NCBI RefSeq assembly: GCF_001691555.1
Contig: NZ_MAYN01000007.1
Span: forward strand, 374,300 to 438,299
Direction of reading: 5' to 3'
DNA: 64,000 nt
Origin: Pantoea eucrina
GTDB taxonomy: Bacteria > Pseudomonadota > Gammaproteobacteria > Enterobacterales > Enterobacteriaceae
Below the pieces are notes generated by a model. The model worked only from the letters and a program-made list of their open reading frames with translations. It made no database searches and was not told the DNA's origin. Every line of letters starts with the position of its first letter. The first letter of the stretch is position 1. This document shows positions 23,830-34,451 of the stretch, piece by piece. The translations under genes were made by a program, and so were the position numbers.

Positions 23830-23853
23830 ACCCGGCCGCTGGCCGGGTTCTCA
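23830..23853 (+). terminator. Possible terminator hairpin after truD
   Basis: Perfect 8-bp stem ACCCGGCC with GGCCGGGT and a 3-nt loop, followed only by TTCTC. It is stable but lacks a proper T-run; it lies in the unusual truD-surE gap. Confidence 0.4.
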
Positions 23854-24027
23854 CCACTGCACTGACAAACCCTCTCTGTATCGCGATTTACGTCTACCAC
23901 TTCCTGCGCCTCATCGCTAGAATGCACCTATCCCTGTCTCACCGGCCACTGGCGTAGTTGCGCCCGATTTTTCGCACAGCCGGCACAGGCTGGCGGGGAC
24001 CGGTTAATGAACAAAGGTCAGAAACAG

Positions 24028-24786
24028 ATGCGGATATTGCTCAGTAACGATGATGGAATCCATGCGCCTGGCATTCAGACGCTGGCGCATGCGCTGCGGG
24101 AATTTGCTGAGGTCCAGGTGGTGGCACCTGACCGCAACCGCAGCGGCGCCTCTAATTCACTGACGCTGGAAACGCCGCTGCGTACCTTTACGCATGCCAG
24201 CGGCGATATCGCTGTACAGATGGGCACGCCCACCGACTGCGTCTTTCTTGGCGTGAATAAGCTGATGCAGCCGCGTCCCGATATTGTGGTTTCAGGCATC
24301 AATGCCGGCCCCAATCTGGGCGATGATGTCATCTATTCCGGTACCGTCGCGGCTGCGATGGAGGGCCGGCATCTCGGCCTGCCGGCGCTGGCGGTGTCGC
24401 TGAATGGCCATACGCATTATGACACTGCTGCAGCCGTAACCTGTGTGCTGCTGCGCGCGCTCTCCCGGGCACCGCTGCGCACCGGACGCATCCTCAATAT
24501 TAATGTGCCCGATTTACCGCTGGCGCAGATTAAAGGCTTTCGCGTTACGCGCTGTGGCAGCCGCCACCCGGCGGATCAGGTGATTTGCACTGAAGATCCA
24601 CGCGGCCAGCCGCTCTACTGGATCGGTCCACTTGGTAAACAGCTTGATGCCGGACCTGACACCGATTTTGCAGCCGTTGACGCCGGCTATGTTTCGCTGA
24701 CGGCGCTGCATGTCGATCTCACCGCCCACCCCGCGCAGAGCGTTCTGCAGGACTGGCTGCTGCAGGCAGAGGTCTCACTGGCATGA
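24028..24786 (+). CDS. surE: 5'/3'-nucleotidase (survival protein) SurE
   Basis: Metal-dependent nucleotidase and exopolyphosphatase linked to stationary-phase survival. I choose ATG 24028 ([10 protein letters not shown]), the family start; it gives 252 residues (E. coli 253). An ATG seven codons earlier at 24007 is also possible. [11 protein letters not shown] with D8 and D9, the SGASNSLTL segment and [25 protein letters not shown] carry the metal and phosphate ligands. Overlaps pcm by 4 bp (surE-pcm-nlpD-rpoS order as in E. coli). Confidence 0.95.
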   Translation: MRILLSNDDGIHAPGIQTLAHALREFAEVQVVAPDRNRSGASNSLTLETPLRTFTHASGDIAVQMGTPTDCVFLGVNKLMQPRPDIVVSGINAGPNLGDDVIYSGTVAAAMEGRHLGLPALAVSLNGHTHYDTAAAVTCVLLRALSRAPLRTGRILNINVPDLPLAQIKGFRVTRCGSRHPADQVICTEDPRGQPLYWIGPLGKQLDAGPDTDFAAVDAGYVSLTALHVDLTAHPAQSVLQDWLLQAEVSLA

Positions 24787-25409
24787 TAAACCGGCGCATC
24801 GACACGCTGTTAGCCCAGCTGCGGGCGCAGGGCATTACTGATGAGCGTCTGCTGCAGGCGATTGCCGATGTACCGCGGGAGCGCTTTGTAGATGAAGCCT
24901 TTGAGCACAAGGCGTGGGACAACACGGCACTCCCCATCGGCAGCGGACAGACCATTTCTCAGCCCTATATGGTGGCGCGTATGACCGCGCTGCTGGAGCT
25001 GGACCCGCACTCACGCGTACTGGAAATTGGTACCGGCTCCGGCTATCAGACCGCGATTCTTGCGCACCTGGTCGATCACGTTTGCTCCGTTGAGCGCATC
25101 AAAGGGCTGCAGTGGCAGGCTAAGCGCCGTCTGAAACAGCTCGACCTGCACAACATCTCTACCCGGCACGGCGACGGCTGGCTCGGCTGGCCCGCGCGCG
25201 GGCCGTTTGATGCCATCATTGTTACCGCGGCACCGCCTGAAATTCCGACTGCGCTGATAGCACAACTCGGGGAAGGCGGCAGAATGGTGCTGCCGGTGGG
25301 GGAGGACCATCAGGTGCTTAAGCGTCTGCGCCGCCGTAAAGGCGAGCTGACCGAAGAGATTATCGAGCCGGTACGCTTTGTTCCGCTGGTGCAGGGCGAC
25401 CTGGCGTAA
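24783..25409 (+). CDS. pcm: Protein-L-isoaspartate O-methyltransferase Pcm
   Basis: Repairs isoaspartyl residues in aged proteins using SAM. The 208 residues match the family. [20 protein letters not shown] is the substrate signature, [15 protein letters not shown] the SAM motif, and [13 protein letters not shown] motif II. Start ATG 24783 overlaps the surE stop by 4 bp, typical of this operon. Confidence 0.97.
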   Translation: MINRRIDTLLAQLRAQGITDERLLQAIADVPRERFVDEAFEHKAWDNTALPIGSGQTISQPYMVARMTALLELDPHSRVLEIGTGSGYQTAILAHLVDHVCSVERIKGLQWQAKRRLKQLDLHNISTRHGDGWLGWPARGPFDAIIVTAAPPEIPTALIAQLGEGGRMVLPVGEDHQVLKRLRRRKGELTEEIIEPVRFVPLVQGDLA

Positions 25410-25575
25410 GGGCGATCTTACGTATTTCTTCACAATCCCGGCGTGGCATGGCGCAGGTGATATTGTTACTATCCTCTTTTTCGATACCGATGCGCGTTTG
25501 AAACCATACGCGTAGAGAATTATGCGGTTCAGGCCGCAAGAGAGTTCTGACCAGTATTGCCATCACGGGGGAGCA

Positions 25576-26715
25576 ATGAGCACAGGAAGCACCGCATTTC
25601 AATTACGCCGTCTGGCGGCAGTCTCACTGGTAGGTTTCTGGCTGGCTGGCTGTAGCTCTGGCGATAACACGCAGGCGCCTATCAGTCAGGTCGGCAGCAG
25701 CAACGGCGGCGGTATGCTGACACCTCAGGGCGGCGGCATGGCCGCTCCACAAGGAGGGGGGATGGTCGCCGGGCAGAGTTCCCCGGTACCCGCTATGCCA
25801 CAAGGTGGAATGTTAAGCAATAATGCACCTTCTGCCGCGCCTGCGGGCGGAATGATTAGTACCAGTAATAATGTAGCGACTGAAAACGGACGAATTGTTT
25901 ACAACCGAAATTACGGGAATATTCCGAAAGGCAGTTACGGCGGTGAAACCTATACCGTTAAGCGTGGCGACACGCTGTTTTATATCGCCTGGATTACCGG
26001 CAACGATTTCCGCGATCTGGCTCAGCGCAACAATATTCCCGCGCCGTACGGCCTGAGCGCCGGCCAAACCCTCCAGGTTGGCAACGGTAACGGTCAGACA
26101 ATTACCGGTGGAAATGCGATTACAGCGGCCGATGCCAGCCAGAGCGGCACCCCTGGAACCAATACTCAAACGCAAATTAAATCCCCGGCTGTTGCACAGC
26201 AACCTGTTATTACGTATTCTGATGATTCAGGTTCGACAGGTGGGAAAATGCTACCGTCGAAAGGAGCAACTAATGTGGCAACGACCACAGCTCCGGTTAC
26301 CGCACCGCCTACAGTCAGCAGCACTACAAATAGCTCAACCCCGGTGGGGAGCTGGCGCTGGCCGACTGATGGCAAGATCATCGATAACTTCTCTGCTGCG
26401 GAAGGCGGAAACAAAGGTATCGATATCGCCGGGTCTCGCGGACAATCTGTTGTCGCTACCGCATCGGGAAGGGTGGTGTACGCAGGTAACGCGTTGCGCG
26501 GGTACGGTAATTTGATCATCGTTAAGCATAATGATGATTATCTGAGCGCCTACGCCCACAACGATACAATGCTGGTCCGGGAACAACAGGAAGTTAAGGC
26601 GGGGCAAAAGATAGCTACCATGGGTAGCACCGGTACCAGTTCAGTTAGATTGCATTTTGAAATTCGTTACAAGGGGAAATCCGTAAATCCGTTGCGTTAT
26701 TTACCGCAGCGATAA
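25576..26715 (+). CDS. nlpD: Murein hydrolase activator NlpD (LytM-factor lipoprotein)
   Basis: Outer-membrane lipoprotein that activates the amidase AmiC at the septum. Start ATG 25576 follows GGGGGAG and gives 379 residues, the E. coli length. The lipobox LAGC sits near residues 23-26. A low-complexity stretch with repeated GGGM/GGM units follows, then a LysM domain ([14 protein letters not shown]) and a C-terminal M23 fold. That fold is catalytically degenerate: the zinc motif reads NKGID rather than HxGxD, and the final HxH is RLH, so it should activate rather than cleave. The gene also contains the main rpoS promoter. Confidence 0.95.
   Translation: MSTGSTAFQLRRLAAVSLVGFWLAGCSSGDNTQAPISQVGSSNGGGMLTPQGGGMAAPQGGGMVAGQSSPVPAMPQGGMLSNNAPSAAPAGGMISTSNNVATENGRIVYNRNYGNIPKGSYGGETYTVKRGDTLFYIAWITGNDFRDLAQRNNIPAPYGLSAGQTLQVGNGNGQTITGGNAITAADASQSGTPGTNTQTQIKSPAVAQQPVITYSDDSGSTGGKMLPSKGATNVATTTAPVTAPPTVSSTTNSSTPVGSWRWPTDGKIIDNFSAAEGGNKGIDIAGSRGQSVVATASGRVVYAGNALRGYGNLIIVKHNDDYLSAYAHNDTMLVREQQEVKAGQKIATMGSTGTSSVRLHFEIRYKGKSVNPLRYLPQR
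26192..26220 (+). promoter_or_regulatory. Candidate main rpoS promoter inside nlpD
   Basis: TTGCAC at 26192-26197 and TATTCT at 26215-26220 with a 17-bp spacer, inside the nlpD coding region about 540 nt before rpoS. In E. coli the main rpoS promoter also lies in nlpD and gives a leader of about 567 nt, so position supports the call. The exact elements are my reading. Confidence 0.55.
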
Positions 26716-26766
26716 TCCGGCAGAACCTTTGGTGTTCTGCCCTTGGATCACGGGTAGGAGCCGCTT

Positions 26767-27759
26767 ATGAACCAGAATACGCTGAAAGTTAATGAGTTAC
26801 ATGAAGATGCGGAATTCGAGGAGAACGGAGCTGAAGTTTTCGATGAGAAAGCTCTTGTTGAGAACGAACCTGGTGATAGCGAAGTAGCAGAAGAAGAGCT
26901 GTTGTCACAGGGTGCGACGCAACGAGTACTGGATGCGACGCAGCTCTACCTCGGAGAGATCGGTTATTCTCCGTTGCTGACAGCAGAAGAAGAAGTCTTC
27001 TTTGCGCGTCGTGCTTTACGAGGCGATATTCCTTCTCGCCGCCGCATGATTGAAAGTAACTTACGCCTGGTAGTGAAGATTGCCCGTCGTTACAGCAATC
27101 GTGGTCTGGCCCTGCTGGACCTGATTGAAGAGGGTAACCTTGGCCTGATTCGTGCCGTAGAAAAATTTGACCCGGAGCGCGGGTTCCGTTTTTCAACGTA
27201 CGCTACCTGGTGGATTCGCCAGACTATTGAACGGGCTATCATGAACCAAACCCGTACAATTCGCCTGCCGATTCATATTGTTAAAGAGCTGAACGTTTAT
27301 CTGCGTACCGCGCGTGAACTTTCACACAAGCTCGATCATGAGCCGAGTGCGGAAGAGATTGCCGAGCAGCTGGATAAGCCAGTTGATGACGTAAGCCGTA
27401 TGCTGCGTCTCAATGAACGTATTACCTCGGTTGACACCCCGCTGGGTGGTGATTCCGAAAAAGCGCTGCTGGACATCCTGGCCGATGAAAAAGACAACGG
27501 TCCGGAAGACACCACGCAGGACGATGACATGAAACAGAGCATCGTTAAGTGGCTGTTTGAACTCAATGCCAAGCAGCGTGAAGTACTGGCGCGTCGTTTC
27601 GGCCTGTTAGGCTATGAAGCGGCAACCCTGGAAGATGTGGGTCGTGAAATCGGGTTAACCCGTGAACGCGTTCGTCAGATTCAGGTTGAAGGGCTGCGTC
27701 GCCTGCGGGAAATCCTGCAGACACAGGGCCTCAATATCGAAGCACTGTTTCGCGAATAA
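26767..27759 (+). CDS. rpoS: RNA polymerase sigma factor RpoS (sigma-38)
   Basis: Master sigma factor of stationary phase and general stress. 330 residues, the E. coli length. Visible: acidic region 1.1, region 1.2 ([21 protein letters not shown]), region 2 ([35 protein letters not shown]), region 3 and region 4 with the helix-turn-helix ([20 protein letters not shown]). TAGGAG lies just before ATG 26767, in a conserved TTGGATCACGGGTAGGAGCC stretch, part of the leader that sRNAs regulate in E. coli. No internal stop, so this strain should be RpoS-positive. Confidence 0.99.
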   Translation: MNQNTLKVNELHEDAEFEENGAEVFDEKALVENEPGDSEVAEEELLSQGATQRVLDATQLYLGEIGYSPLLTAEEEVFFARRALRGDIPSRRRMIESNLRLVVKIARRYSNRGLALLDLIEEGNLGLIRAVEKFDPERGFRFSTYATWWIRQTIERAIMNQTRTIRLPIHIVKELNVYLRTARELSHKLDHEPSAEEIAEQLDKPVDDVSRMLRLNERITSVDTPLGGDSEKALLDILADEKDNGPEDTTQDDDMKQSIVKWLFELNAKQREVLARRFGLLGYEAATLEDVGREIGLTRERVRQIQVEGLRRLREILQTQGLNIEALFRE

Positions 27760-27777
27760 GCCATAATCAGCAGCAAA

Positions 27778-27809
27778 AACGGTGACCTGTCAGGTCACCG
27801 TTTTTTTTT
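27778..27809. terminator. Bidirectional terminator between rpoS and mutS
   Basis: ACGGTGACCT and AGGTCACCGT form a perfect stem with a 3-nt loop. Nine T residues follow on the plus strand and a five-A run precedes it, giving T-runs both ways. It serves convergent rpoS and mutS. Confidence 0.9.
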
Positions 27810-27818
27810 GCCCGTGTA

Positions 27819-30374
27819 TCAGACCAGGCTTTTCAGCCGGTAGATCCACTCCAGCGCCTGTTTTGGCGTCAGGCTGTCAGGATCCAGCGCTTCCAGCGCG
27901 TCTGTTGCGGGTGAGGTTTCTGCCACCAGCAGTGGCAGCTGCGCTCCTCCGGTTGACGAAGCGCTCTGACTCATGGAGATCGTCTCCAGCTCTTTCAGCT
28001 TCTGCCGCGCGCGTTTGATCACTTCTTTAGGCACGCCTGCCAGCGCCGCTACCGCCAGGCCATAGCTCTTGCTGGCGGCACCCTCCTGCACGCTGTGCAT
28101 AAACGCGATAGTATCGCCATGTTCAACCGCATCCAGATGAACATTCACGACGCCCTCCATTTTTTCCGGCAGCGTGGTCAGCTCGAAATAATGGGTGGCA
28201 AACAGCGTCATCGCTTTAATCCGGCTGGCAAGATTTTCGGCGCACGCCCAGGCAAGGGACAGACCATCATAGGTTGAGGTCCCGCGGCCTATTTCATCCA
28301 TCAGTACCAGACTATTTTCCGTAGCGTTATGCAGAATGTTTGCGGTTTCTGTCATCTCAACCATAAACGTGGAGCGGCCGGAGGCGAGGTCGTCTGCTGC
28401 GCCGACGCGGGTAAAGATACGATCCACCGGGCCGATCACCACCTCTTCAGCCGGCACAAAACTGCCGATCCACGCCATCAGCGCTATCAGCGCGGTCTGG
28501 CGCATATAGGTGCTTTTACCGCCCATATTGGGTCCGGTGATAATCAGCATGCGCCGCTGCATCGACAGCGAGAGTGGGTTGGCAATAAAGGGCTCTTTCA
28601 GCACCTGTTCAACCACCGGATGCCGGCCTGCGGTAATGCGGATCCCCGCTTTCTCCTGCAGCACCGGCCGGCAGTAGTTCAGCGTCCAGGCGCGCTCTGC
28701 CAGGCTGGCGAGTACATCCAGCTCGGCCAGCGCGGCCGCGCTCAGCTGCAGCGCTTCCAGATGCGGCAGCAGGCGATCGAACAGCTCTTCATAGAGGCCT
28801 TTTTCCAGCGCCAGCGCCTTGCCTTTGGAGGTCAGAACTTTATCTTCATACTCTTTCAGCTCAGGGATGATGTAGCGCTCAGCGTTTTTCAGCGTCTGGC
28901 GGCGAACATAGTGGATGGGCACCAGGTGACTCTGCCCACGGCTGACCTGAATATAGTAACCGTGCACCGCATTGAAGCCGACTTTTAGCGTATCCAGCCC
29001 CAGTTTTTCCCGCTCGCGGATCTCCAGCCGGTCGAGATAGTCACTGGCACCATCGGCCAGCGCCCGCCACTCATCGAGTTCAGCGTTATAGCCCGGCGCA
29101 ATGACGCCGCCGTCACGGACCAGTACCGGCGGTGATTCAATGATCGCCTGCTCCAGCAGCGTGCGCAGCTCAGCAAATTCGCCCATCTGCGTGCGCAGAG
29201 TGACCAGCTGCCCGGCCTCAGCGCCGGTCAGCAGCTGATTGATTTCCGGCAGCTGCTGAAACGCATGCCGCATGCGCGCCAGATCGCGCGGGCGGGCAGT
29301 GCGCAGCGCCAGACGTGCCAGTATGCGCTCCAGATCGCCGACCTGGCGCAGTACCGGCTGCAGCGCGTCGCTCAGCGACTGCAGTTCTGCAATGGCATCC
29401 TGACGTCGGGTGATCACCGCAATATCGCGCAGCGGCATGTGCAGCCAGCGCTTCAGCATGCGGCTGCCCATGGGCGTGACGGTTTTGTCCAGTACTGCCG
29501 CCAGCGTGTTATCGATTCCGCCGGCCAGGTTTTGCGTGATTTCAAGGTTCCGGCGCGTGGCTGCGTCCATGATTACGCTGTCCTGCTGGCGCTCCATACT
29601 CAGAGAACGGATGTGCGGCAGGGTGGTGCGCTGGGTATCTTTAGCGTACTGCAGCAGACAGCCTGCTGCCCGCAGCCCCAGATGCGCCTGCTCCACGCCA
29701 AACCCGCTGAGGTCGCGCGTGCCAAACTGCAGATTCAGCTGCTGGCGCGCGGTATCGATTTCAAACTCCCACAGCGGGCGCCGCCGCAGCCCGCGGCGCT
29801 GATCGATCAGTGACATTGCCTGCAGGTCTTCAGGGTAGAGCAGCTCAGCGGGATTGGTGCGCTGCAGCTCAGCGGCCATGGTTTCAGCATCGCCCGGTTC
29901 GCTCAGGCGGAAACGCCCGGAGCTGATATCCAGCGTGGCGTAACCAAAGCCGCGCTGGCTCTGGAAGATAGCAGCCAGCAGGTTATCCTGGCGCTCCTGC
30001 AGCAACGCCTCATCGCTGATAGTGCCGGGAGTAACAATCCGCACCACCTTGCGCTCAACCGGCCCTTTGCTCAGCGCCGGATCGCCGATCTGTTCGCAAA
30101 TCGCCACCGACTCGCCCAGCTGCACCAGCTTTGCCAGATAGCCCTCTACGGCGTGATAGGGCACACCCGCCATTGGAATCGGCTCGCCAGCGGAGGCGCC
30201 ACGTTTGGTCAGGGAGATTTCCAGCAGCTGCGAGGCGCGTTTTGCGTCATCAAAGAACAGCTCGTAGAAATCGCCCATACGGTAAAAAAGCAGGATGTCA
30301 GGGTGATCGGCTTTCAGGCGCAGATACTGCTGCATCATTGGCGTGTGAGCGCTGATATTCTCTAATGTACTCAT
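27819..30374 (-). CDS. mutS: DNA mismatch repair protein MutS
   Basis: Recognises mismatches and, with MutL and MutH, directs strand repair. Start ATG 30374 ([18 protein letters not shown]) gives 851 residues (E. coli 853); an upstream in-frame ATG at 30401 would add nine unconserved residues. The mismatch-binding [11 protein letters not shown] (Phe-x-Glu motif region), the clamp/lever domains, and the C-terminal ATPase with Walker [30 protein letters not shown] and FATHYFELT are intact. Convergent with rpoS, 59 bp apart; in E. coli several genes separate them. Confidence 0.98.
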   Translation of the reverse strand: MSTLENISAHTPMMQQYLRLKADHPDILLFYRMGDFYELFFDDAKRASQLLEISLTKRGASAGEPIPMAGVPYHAVEGYLAKLVQLGESVAICEQIGDPALSKGPVERKVVRIVTPGTISDEALLQERQDNLLAAIFQSQRGFGYATLDISSGRFRLSEPGDAETMAAELQRTNPAELLYPEDLQAMSLIDQRRGLRRRPLWEFEIDTARQQLNLQFGTRDLSGFGVEQAHLGLRAAGCLLQYAKDTQRTTLPHIRSLSMERQQDSVIMDAATRRNLEITQNLAGGIDNTLAAVLDKTVTPMGSRMLKRWLHMPLRDIAVITRRQDAIAELQSLSDALQPVLRQVGDLERILARLALRTARPRDLARMRHAFQQLPEINQLLTGAEAGQLVTLRTQMGEFAELRTLLEQAIIESPPVLVRDGGVIAPGYNAELDEWRALADGASDYLDRLEIREREKLGLDTLKVGFNAVHGYYIQVSRGQSHLVPIHYVRRQTLKNAERYIIPELKEYEDKVLTSKGKALALEKGLYEELFDRLLPHLEALQLSAAALAELDVLASLAERAWTLNYCRPVLQEKAGIRITAGRHPVVEQVLKEPFIANPLSLSMQRRMLIITGPNMGGKSTYMRQTALIALMAWIGSFVPAEEVVIGPVDRIFTRVGAADDLASGRSTFMVEMTETANILHNATENSLVLMDEIGRGTSTYDGLSLAWACAENLASRIKAMTLFATHYFELTTLPEKMEGVVNVHLDAVEHGDTIAFMHSVQEGAASKSYGLAVAALAGVPKEVIKRARQKLKELETISMSQSASSTGGAQLPLLVAETSPATDALEALDPDSLTPKQALEWIYRLKSLV

Positions 30375-30731
30375 AGTATTAGGGTTTCCATGTTTAAACA
30401 TAAGCAGCGCGATACATGATGTTGATTGTCATTTATCTGCCTTTCAGCGCTGTATTACGGCGTAAAACCCGTTTAAGGCTCAACTTGTTGCCCGATGATA
30501 GCTGAAGGGCGGCCATTAACCTGAATGTGTTCACGACTGTGTGCTGATTATGATAACGAAGTCTGTATAGCAGGAAAACCGGCGCGCAGGGCTGTTTCTT
30601 CGGGGGCGCTTCAGAATTGCACACTACGCCGGCCCTGTTTCTGCACTGAGCACGTAAAATGTCATCGTCAACATTTCATTAAAGCTGCTACCATCGCGTT
30701 ACTCTTGCTGATACTGCCGATAGCGAATGTT
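30375..30731. other. mutS / LacI-type regulator divergent intergenic region
   Basis: 357 bp without a supported gene. It must hold the mutS promoter (leftward) and that of the regulator gene (rightward). The only clear site is an 18-bp operator at 30658-30675. A frame runs from 30525 into the regulator gene but its extra N-terminal part is unlike any LacI protein and is not counted as coding. Confidence 0.6.
30658..30675. promoter_or_regulatory. LacI-type operator O1 (autoregulatory)
   Basis: AATGTCATCGTCAACATT; right half identical to the locus consensus AATGTTRACGTYAACATT, left half with two changes. It lies 57 bp before the regulator start, suggesting autoregulation. Confidence 0.7.
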
Positions 30732-31721
30732 ATGACCCGAAAAAGCACCAAAGCGGCCACCATTAAAGATATTGCGCAGATTGCAGGCGTAACCAATATC
30801 ACCGTTTCGCGCGTGTTTACTGCGCCTGATAAGGTCAAACCCGAAACGCGCGAGCGGATCCTTGCCGCCGCGCGCAAGCTTAACTATGTTCCCAACGCCT
30901 TTGCCCGCACTATCAAGGCCAGCCAGAGCCGTATTATTGGCGTGGTCACTGACGACACCTTCAATATTGTCTATTCCCACATCATTAAAGAGGTGTGCCG
31001 TCTGTCGGATGCTAAAGGCTATTCGGTCATGTTCTTTACCACGAACGGTAACCGGCAGATTGAGGCGCGCGCGCTGCAGACGCTGGTCAGTTACAAAGCG
31101 GCAGGGATTATTCTGTCGGTGGTAGAGGATTCTGACCGCTACGACAAAAGCCATATTGACGTGGTGCGTCACTCTTCGAGCCAGCTTATCCAGCTGGATC
31201 GTCAGTTTGATACTTCGCTGCCGGCAGTTTATATCAACAACAGTCGCGCCGGTGAACTGGTCGCAGACGCGATAATGAAAAAAGAATATCGTAATGTGCT
31301 GGTGATCGGCGGCAGTGAACATTCCCATATCACACAGCAGCGTATTGCCGGTATCCGTAGCGGCATTAATGCGCATGTTAATCTGCACGCGCTTTATACC
31401 GACTACCGTTACGAACACGCTAAGGCGATGATCCAGTCATGGTTCTCTACCACTACTGAACGCTACGATGCCATCGTGGGATTAAATGGCATGATCACGC
31501 TGGCGGCGATCGCTCTGGCCAATAAGTGGGGGATGCATGACACCCGCTTCATCTCTGTCGATGAAGTCCCCTGTGCCGACGATTTTAATCAGGTTATTCC
31601 TTATGTCGCCCATGATACCGGGCAGTGGGCGCGGGTAGTGTCAGAAAATATCATCTCTGCCATTGAGGGCCGCCCCTATGAAACCCGCGTGATGATCAAT
31701 GGCTTCCTGAAAAACCTTTAG
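30732..31721 (+). CDS. LacI/GalR-family transcriptional regulator
   Basis: Probable sugar/polyol-responsive repressor of the adjacent transporter and dehydrogenase. I start at ATG 30732 (MTRKSTKAATIKDIA), giving 329 residues, a normal LacI-family length. The N-terminal helix-turn-helix is clear (TIKDIAQIAGVTNITVSRVF), then the hinge helix region (YVPNAFARTIKASQ) and a periplasmic-binding-protein-like effector domain from about residue 60 (IIGVVTDDTFNIVYSHIIKEV). Four copies of an operator with a central CG lie beside this gene, the importer and the dehydrogenase, so it likely controls them. The ligand is not known; no strong ribosome site is seen. Confidence 0.88.
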   Translation: MTRKSTKAATIKDIAQIAGVTNITVSRVFTAPDKVKPETRERILAAARKLNYVPNAFARTIKASQSRIIGVVTDDTFNIVYSHIIKEVCRLSDAKGYSVMFFTTNGNRQIEARALQTLVSYKAAGIILSVVEDSDRYDKSHIDVVRHSSSQLIQLDRQFDTSLPAVYINNSRAGELVADAIMKKEYRNVLVIGGSEHSHITQQRIAGIRSGINAHVNLHALYTDYRYEHAKAMIQSWFSTTTERYDAIVGLNGMITLAAIALANKWGMHDTRFISVDEVPCADDFNQVIPYVAHDTGQWARVVSENIISAIEGRPYETRVMINGFLKNL

Positions 31722-31815
31722 TTTCAGATGCCTGGTGGTTTTTTCTGTAACAGCACTGAAAGCGATGTTAAGAAGATGTGACATGCCGCAAGAATCTCAA
31801 ACTTGCTCGTCAGCG

Positions 31816-31848
31816 GATGTTGACGTTGTCATTCTTGGTGTTTAAATT
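31816..31848 (+). promoter_or_regulatory. Probable importer promoter overlapped by operator O2
   Basis: TTGACG (31820-31825) and TAAATT (31843-31848) with a 17-bp spacer. Operator O2, GATGTTGACGTTGTCATT (31816-31833), covers the -35 box; it matches the locus consensus at 15 of 18 positions. This arrangement predicts direct steric repression. Confidence 0.6.
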
Positions 31849-31924
31849 TTGATCTCACTTCTGGCGGAATGAATTTATTCATCCTCACAGGGCGTATTCC
31901 TGGCAGATAAGACGTTTTTGCTCC

Positions 31925-31942
31925 TATGTTAACGTCAACATT
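31925..31942. promoter_or_regulatory. LacI-type operator O3 upstream of binding-protein gene
   Basis: TATGTTAACGTCAACATT matches the consensus palindrome at 17 of 18 positions. It lies 85 bp before the binding-protein start and 109 bp centre-to-centre from O2, a spacing compatible with a repression loop or a transcription roadblock. Confidence 0.75.
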
Positions 31943-32027
31943 TCAGGTGTGGTTGCGCAGTGTTTCGTGTACCGGCTTTATTTCGTAACGACGACAAGCA
32001 GTTAACTGAAAAGACCCGGAGAAAACT

Positions 32028-32945
32028 ATGAAAGGCAAACTGAATACCCTGCTGGCGCTCTGTGTAACAACCCCTTTAATGCTGGCATCTGCGTTAGCAA
32101 TAGCGAAACCGCTGACCATCGGCATGTCCTTCCAGGAAATGAATAATCCCTATTTTGTCACGATGCAGGAAGCGCTCAAGGACGCCGCCGGCAGCATGGG
32201 GGCCACGGTTATTGAGGCAGATGCCCGTCATGATGTTTCAAAGCAGATCAACGACATTGAAGACATGCTGCAGAAAAAAGTCGACATTCTGCTGATTAAT
32301 CCGGCAGATACCAATGGTGTTGAAAACGCAGTTAATGAGGCGAAAAAAGCGGGAGTGGTGGTGGTAGCGATTGACGCTCAGGCCAAAGGCCCTATCGATT
32401 CCTTTGTCGGCTCTAAAAATTATGATGCCGGCCTGCAGGCCGGAGAGTTTCTGGCCAAAGCGCTGGGCGGTAAAGGTAAAGTCGCCATTCTTGATGGTAT
32501 TCCGGTAGTGCCGATTATTGAACGCGTCAAAGGGTTTGAAGATGCGATGAAGAAGTATCCCGGCATCAAAATCGTTAACCGTCAGAACGGCAAGCAGGAG
32601 CGCGATACCGCACTGAGCGTTACCGAGAATATGCTGCAGGCGGCACCGGATCTGGCAGGCATATTTAGCGTCAATGATACCGGTGCGCTTGGGGCCCTGG
32701 CGGCGATTCAGGCTAATGGCGCAGATGTGAAACTGGTCAGCGTCGATGGTCAGCCGGAAGCGGTTAAAGAGATTGAAAAAGCGGGCTCGCCGTTTATTGC
32801 CACCTCTGCGCAGTTCCCACGCGACATGGTACGGCTTGGGCTGGGTGTAGCGATGGCGAAGCACTGGGGAAGTCAGGTGCCGGCTGCGGTACCGCTTGAT
32901 GTAAAACTGATCACGAAAGAGAACGCCAGCGGCTTTAGCTGGTAA
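32028..32945 (+). CDS. Sugar ABC transporter periplasmic substrate-binding protein (RbsB-like)
   Basis: Periplasmic receptor of a ribose-type (CUT2) importer. 305 residues with a signal peptide (about residues 1-26, ending ALAIA before KPLTIG). The mature protein has the two-lobed type I binding fold: IGMSFQEMNNPYFVTMQEAL, LLINPADTNGVENAVNEAKKAGVVVVAIDA and SVNDTGALGALAAIQ. First gene of a three-gene importer operon (ATPase 21 bp downstream, permease overlapping). A GGAG ribosome site precedes ATG 32028. Operators O2 and O3 lie upstream. The substrate is inferred to be a pentose-like sugar or small polyol. Confidence 0.92.
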   Translation: MKGKLNTLLALCVTTPLMLASALAIAKPLTIGMSFQEMNNPYFVTMQEALKDAAGSMGATVIEADARHDVSKQINDIEDMLQKKVDILLINPADTNGVENAVNEAKKAGVVVVAIDAQAKGPIDSFVGSKNYDAGLQAGEFLAKALGGKGKVAILDGIPVVPIIERVKGFEDAMKKYPGIKIVNRQNGKQERDTALSVTENMLQAAPDLAGIFSVNDTGALGALAAIQANGADVKLVSVDGQPEAVKEIEKAGSPFIATSAQFPRDMVRLGLGVAMAKHWGSQVPAAVPLDVKLITKENASGFSW

Positions 32946-32966
32946 TCACTCCGGGGAGGCGCTGTC

Positions 32967-34451
32967 ATGCCGTTACTGCAACTCAACGGAATCAGTAAAT
33001 CATTTCCAGGCGTACGCGCGTTAAATAACATTAATCTGACGCTGCAAGCCGGTGAAATTCATGCGCTGCTCGGTGAAAACGGAGCGGGTAAATCCACGCT
33101 GATGAAGATTCTGAGCGGAATTTATCAGCCTGACAGCGGCGAGATCTGTATCAACGATCGGCCACAGCAGTTCGCTGGCTATCGTCAGGCGATAACAGCC
33201 GGCGTGGGGATTGTCTTTCAGGAGTTCTCGCTGATACCCGGCCTTAATGCAGTAGAGAATATCTTTCTGAATCGCGAACAGCGTACCCGCTGGGGATGGC
33301 TGGATCGCAAGACGATGCGTGATCGTACGCTGGCGCTGCTGGCGCGACTGGGGGTTGAGCTCGATCCGGACATTGCAGTGACGCATCTCAGCGTGGCGCA
33401 GCAGCAATTTGTTGAGATTGCCAAAGCGCTGGCGCTGGATGCACGGATCCTGATCCTGGATGAACCTACGGCGACGCTGACGCCGGGTGAAGCTGAGCAT
33501 CTGTTCCGGGTGATGCGCGACCTGCGGCAGCAGGGGGTGGGCATGCTGTTCATCTCGCATCATCTGGAGGAGATCTTTGCCGTGTGCGACACCATTACGG
33601 TACTGCGTGACGGAGGCTATGTTGGCACCATCCCGGTGAGCGAATGCAGCAGCGAGCAGCTGGTAAAAATGATGGTGGGCCGTCAGGTAGCACAGCATTT
33701 TCCCGACAAGCTGCCGCTACCGGCGGCAACGCTACCGCTGCTCGAGGTTAACCTGCAGCGTCAGCGTCAGGGGCCGGCAGACGCCTTTCAGCTCTGGCCT
33801 GGGGAGATTCTCGGCTTTGCCGGGCTGGTGGGGTCGGGTCGCACTGAAACCGCCTGCGCGATGCTGGGAGCGCAGGCGTGCTGGCAAAAGCAGGTGCGGC
33901 TGAATGGCGAGCCGCTGCGGCTGCGCAGTCCGGCCGATGCTTTAGAGCAGGGGATTGGGCTGCTGCCGGAAAACCGGAAAACCGAAGGGCTGGTACTGCC
34001 GTTTAGCGTCGCGCATAACATTACCCTGAACCGGCAGATCACCCACGGCGGATTTCTGCACCATGTGCGCGAGCGTGAAGTGGTCAGCGATCTTATCCGC
34101 AGGGTTGGCGTGAAGACGCCGTCAGCGGAGCAGGAGGTCAATACGCTTAGCGGCGGCAATCAGCAAAAGGTGGTCATTGCGCGCTGGCTGAACAATGACT
34201 GTAAGGTGCTGATTTTTGACGAGCCCACACGCGGTATCGATGTGGGCGCAAAAATGGAAATTTATCAGCTGATGCAGCAGCTGACGCGTAAAGGCATCGC
34301 CATCATCGTCATCTCTTCTGAGCTGCCGGAGATTATTGGCCTCTGTCACCGGGTGCTGGTGTTTCGCAACGGACACATCGCGCAGGAGCTTCACGATACC
34401 GCAATCAACGCTGAGACCATCATGCTACACGCTACGGGGAACGCATCATGA
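32967..34451 (+). CDS. Sugar ABC transporter ATP-binding protein (RbsA-like, two ATPase domains)
   Basis: Double-domain ATPase of a CUT2 importer, 494 residues. First half: Walker [10 protein letters not shown] (36-44), Walker [12 protein letters not shown], and a weak signature LSVAQQQ in place of LSGGQ. Second half: degenerate Walker A (GLVGSGRTE), a canonical signature [15 protein letters not shown] and Walker [17 protein letters not shown]. This asymmetry is normal for RbsA, XylG and MglA-type proteins. Overlaps the permease gene by 4 bp. Confidence 0.95.
   Translation: MPLLQLNGISKSFPGVRALNNINLTLQAGEIHALLGENGAGKSTLMKILSGIYQPDSGEICINDRPQQFAGYRQAITAGVGIVFQEFSLIPGLNAVENIFLNREQRTRWGWLDRKTMRDRTLALLARLGVELDPDIAVTHLSVAQQQFVEIAKALALDARILILDEPTATLTPGEAEHLFRVMRDLRQQGVGMLFISHHLEEIFAVCDTITVLRDGGYVGTIPVSECSSEQLVKMMVGRQVAQHFPDKLPLPAATLPLLEVNLQRQRQGPADAFQLWPGEILGFAGLVGSGRTETACAMLGAQACWQKQVRLNGEPLRLRSPADALEQGIGLLPENRKTEGLVLPFSVAHNITLNRQITHGGFLHHVREREVVSDLIRRVGVKTPSAEQEVNTLSGGNQQKVVIARWLNNDCKVLIFDEPTRGIDVGAKMEIYQLMQQLTRKGIAIIVISSELPEIIGLCHRVLVFRNGHIAQELHDTAINAETIMLHATGNAS

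Noticed and set aside
25930..26715. NlpD lacks catalytic zinc residues of M23 peptidases, as if broken
   Set aside because: Degenerate LytM domains are normal in NlpD, which activates amidases instead of cutting.
30525..30731. N-terminal extension of the LacI-type regulator with a hydrophobic stretch
   Set aside because: LacI proteins start just before the helix-turn-helix; the extension covers operator O1 and looks non-coding.
33350..33480. Weak ABC signature in the first half of the sugar ATPase
   Set aside because: Asymmetric motifs are standard in RbsA-type double ATPases.
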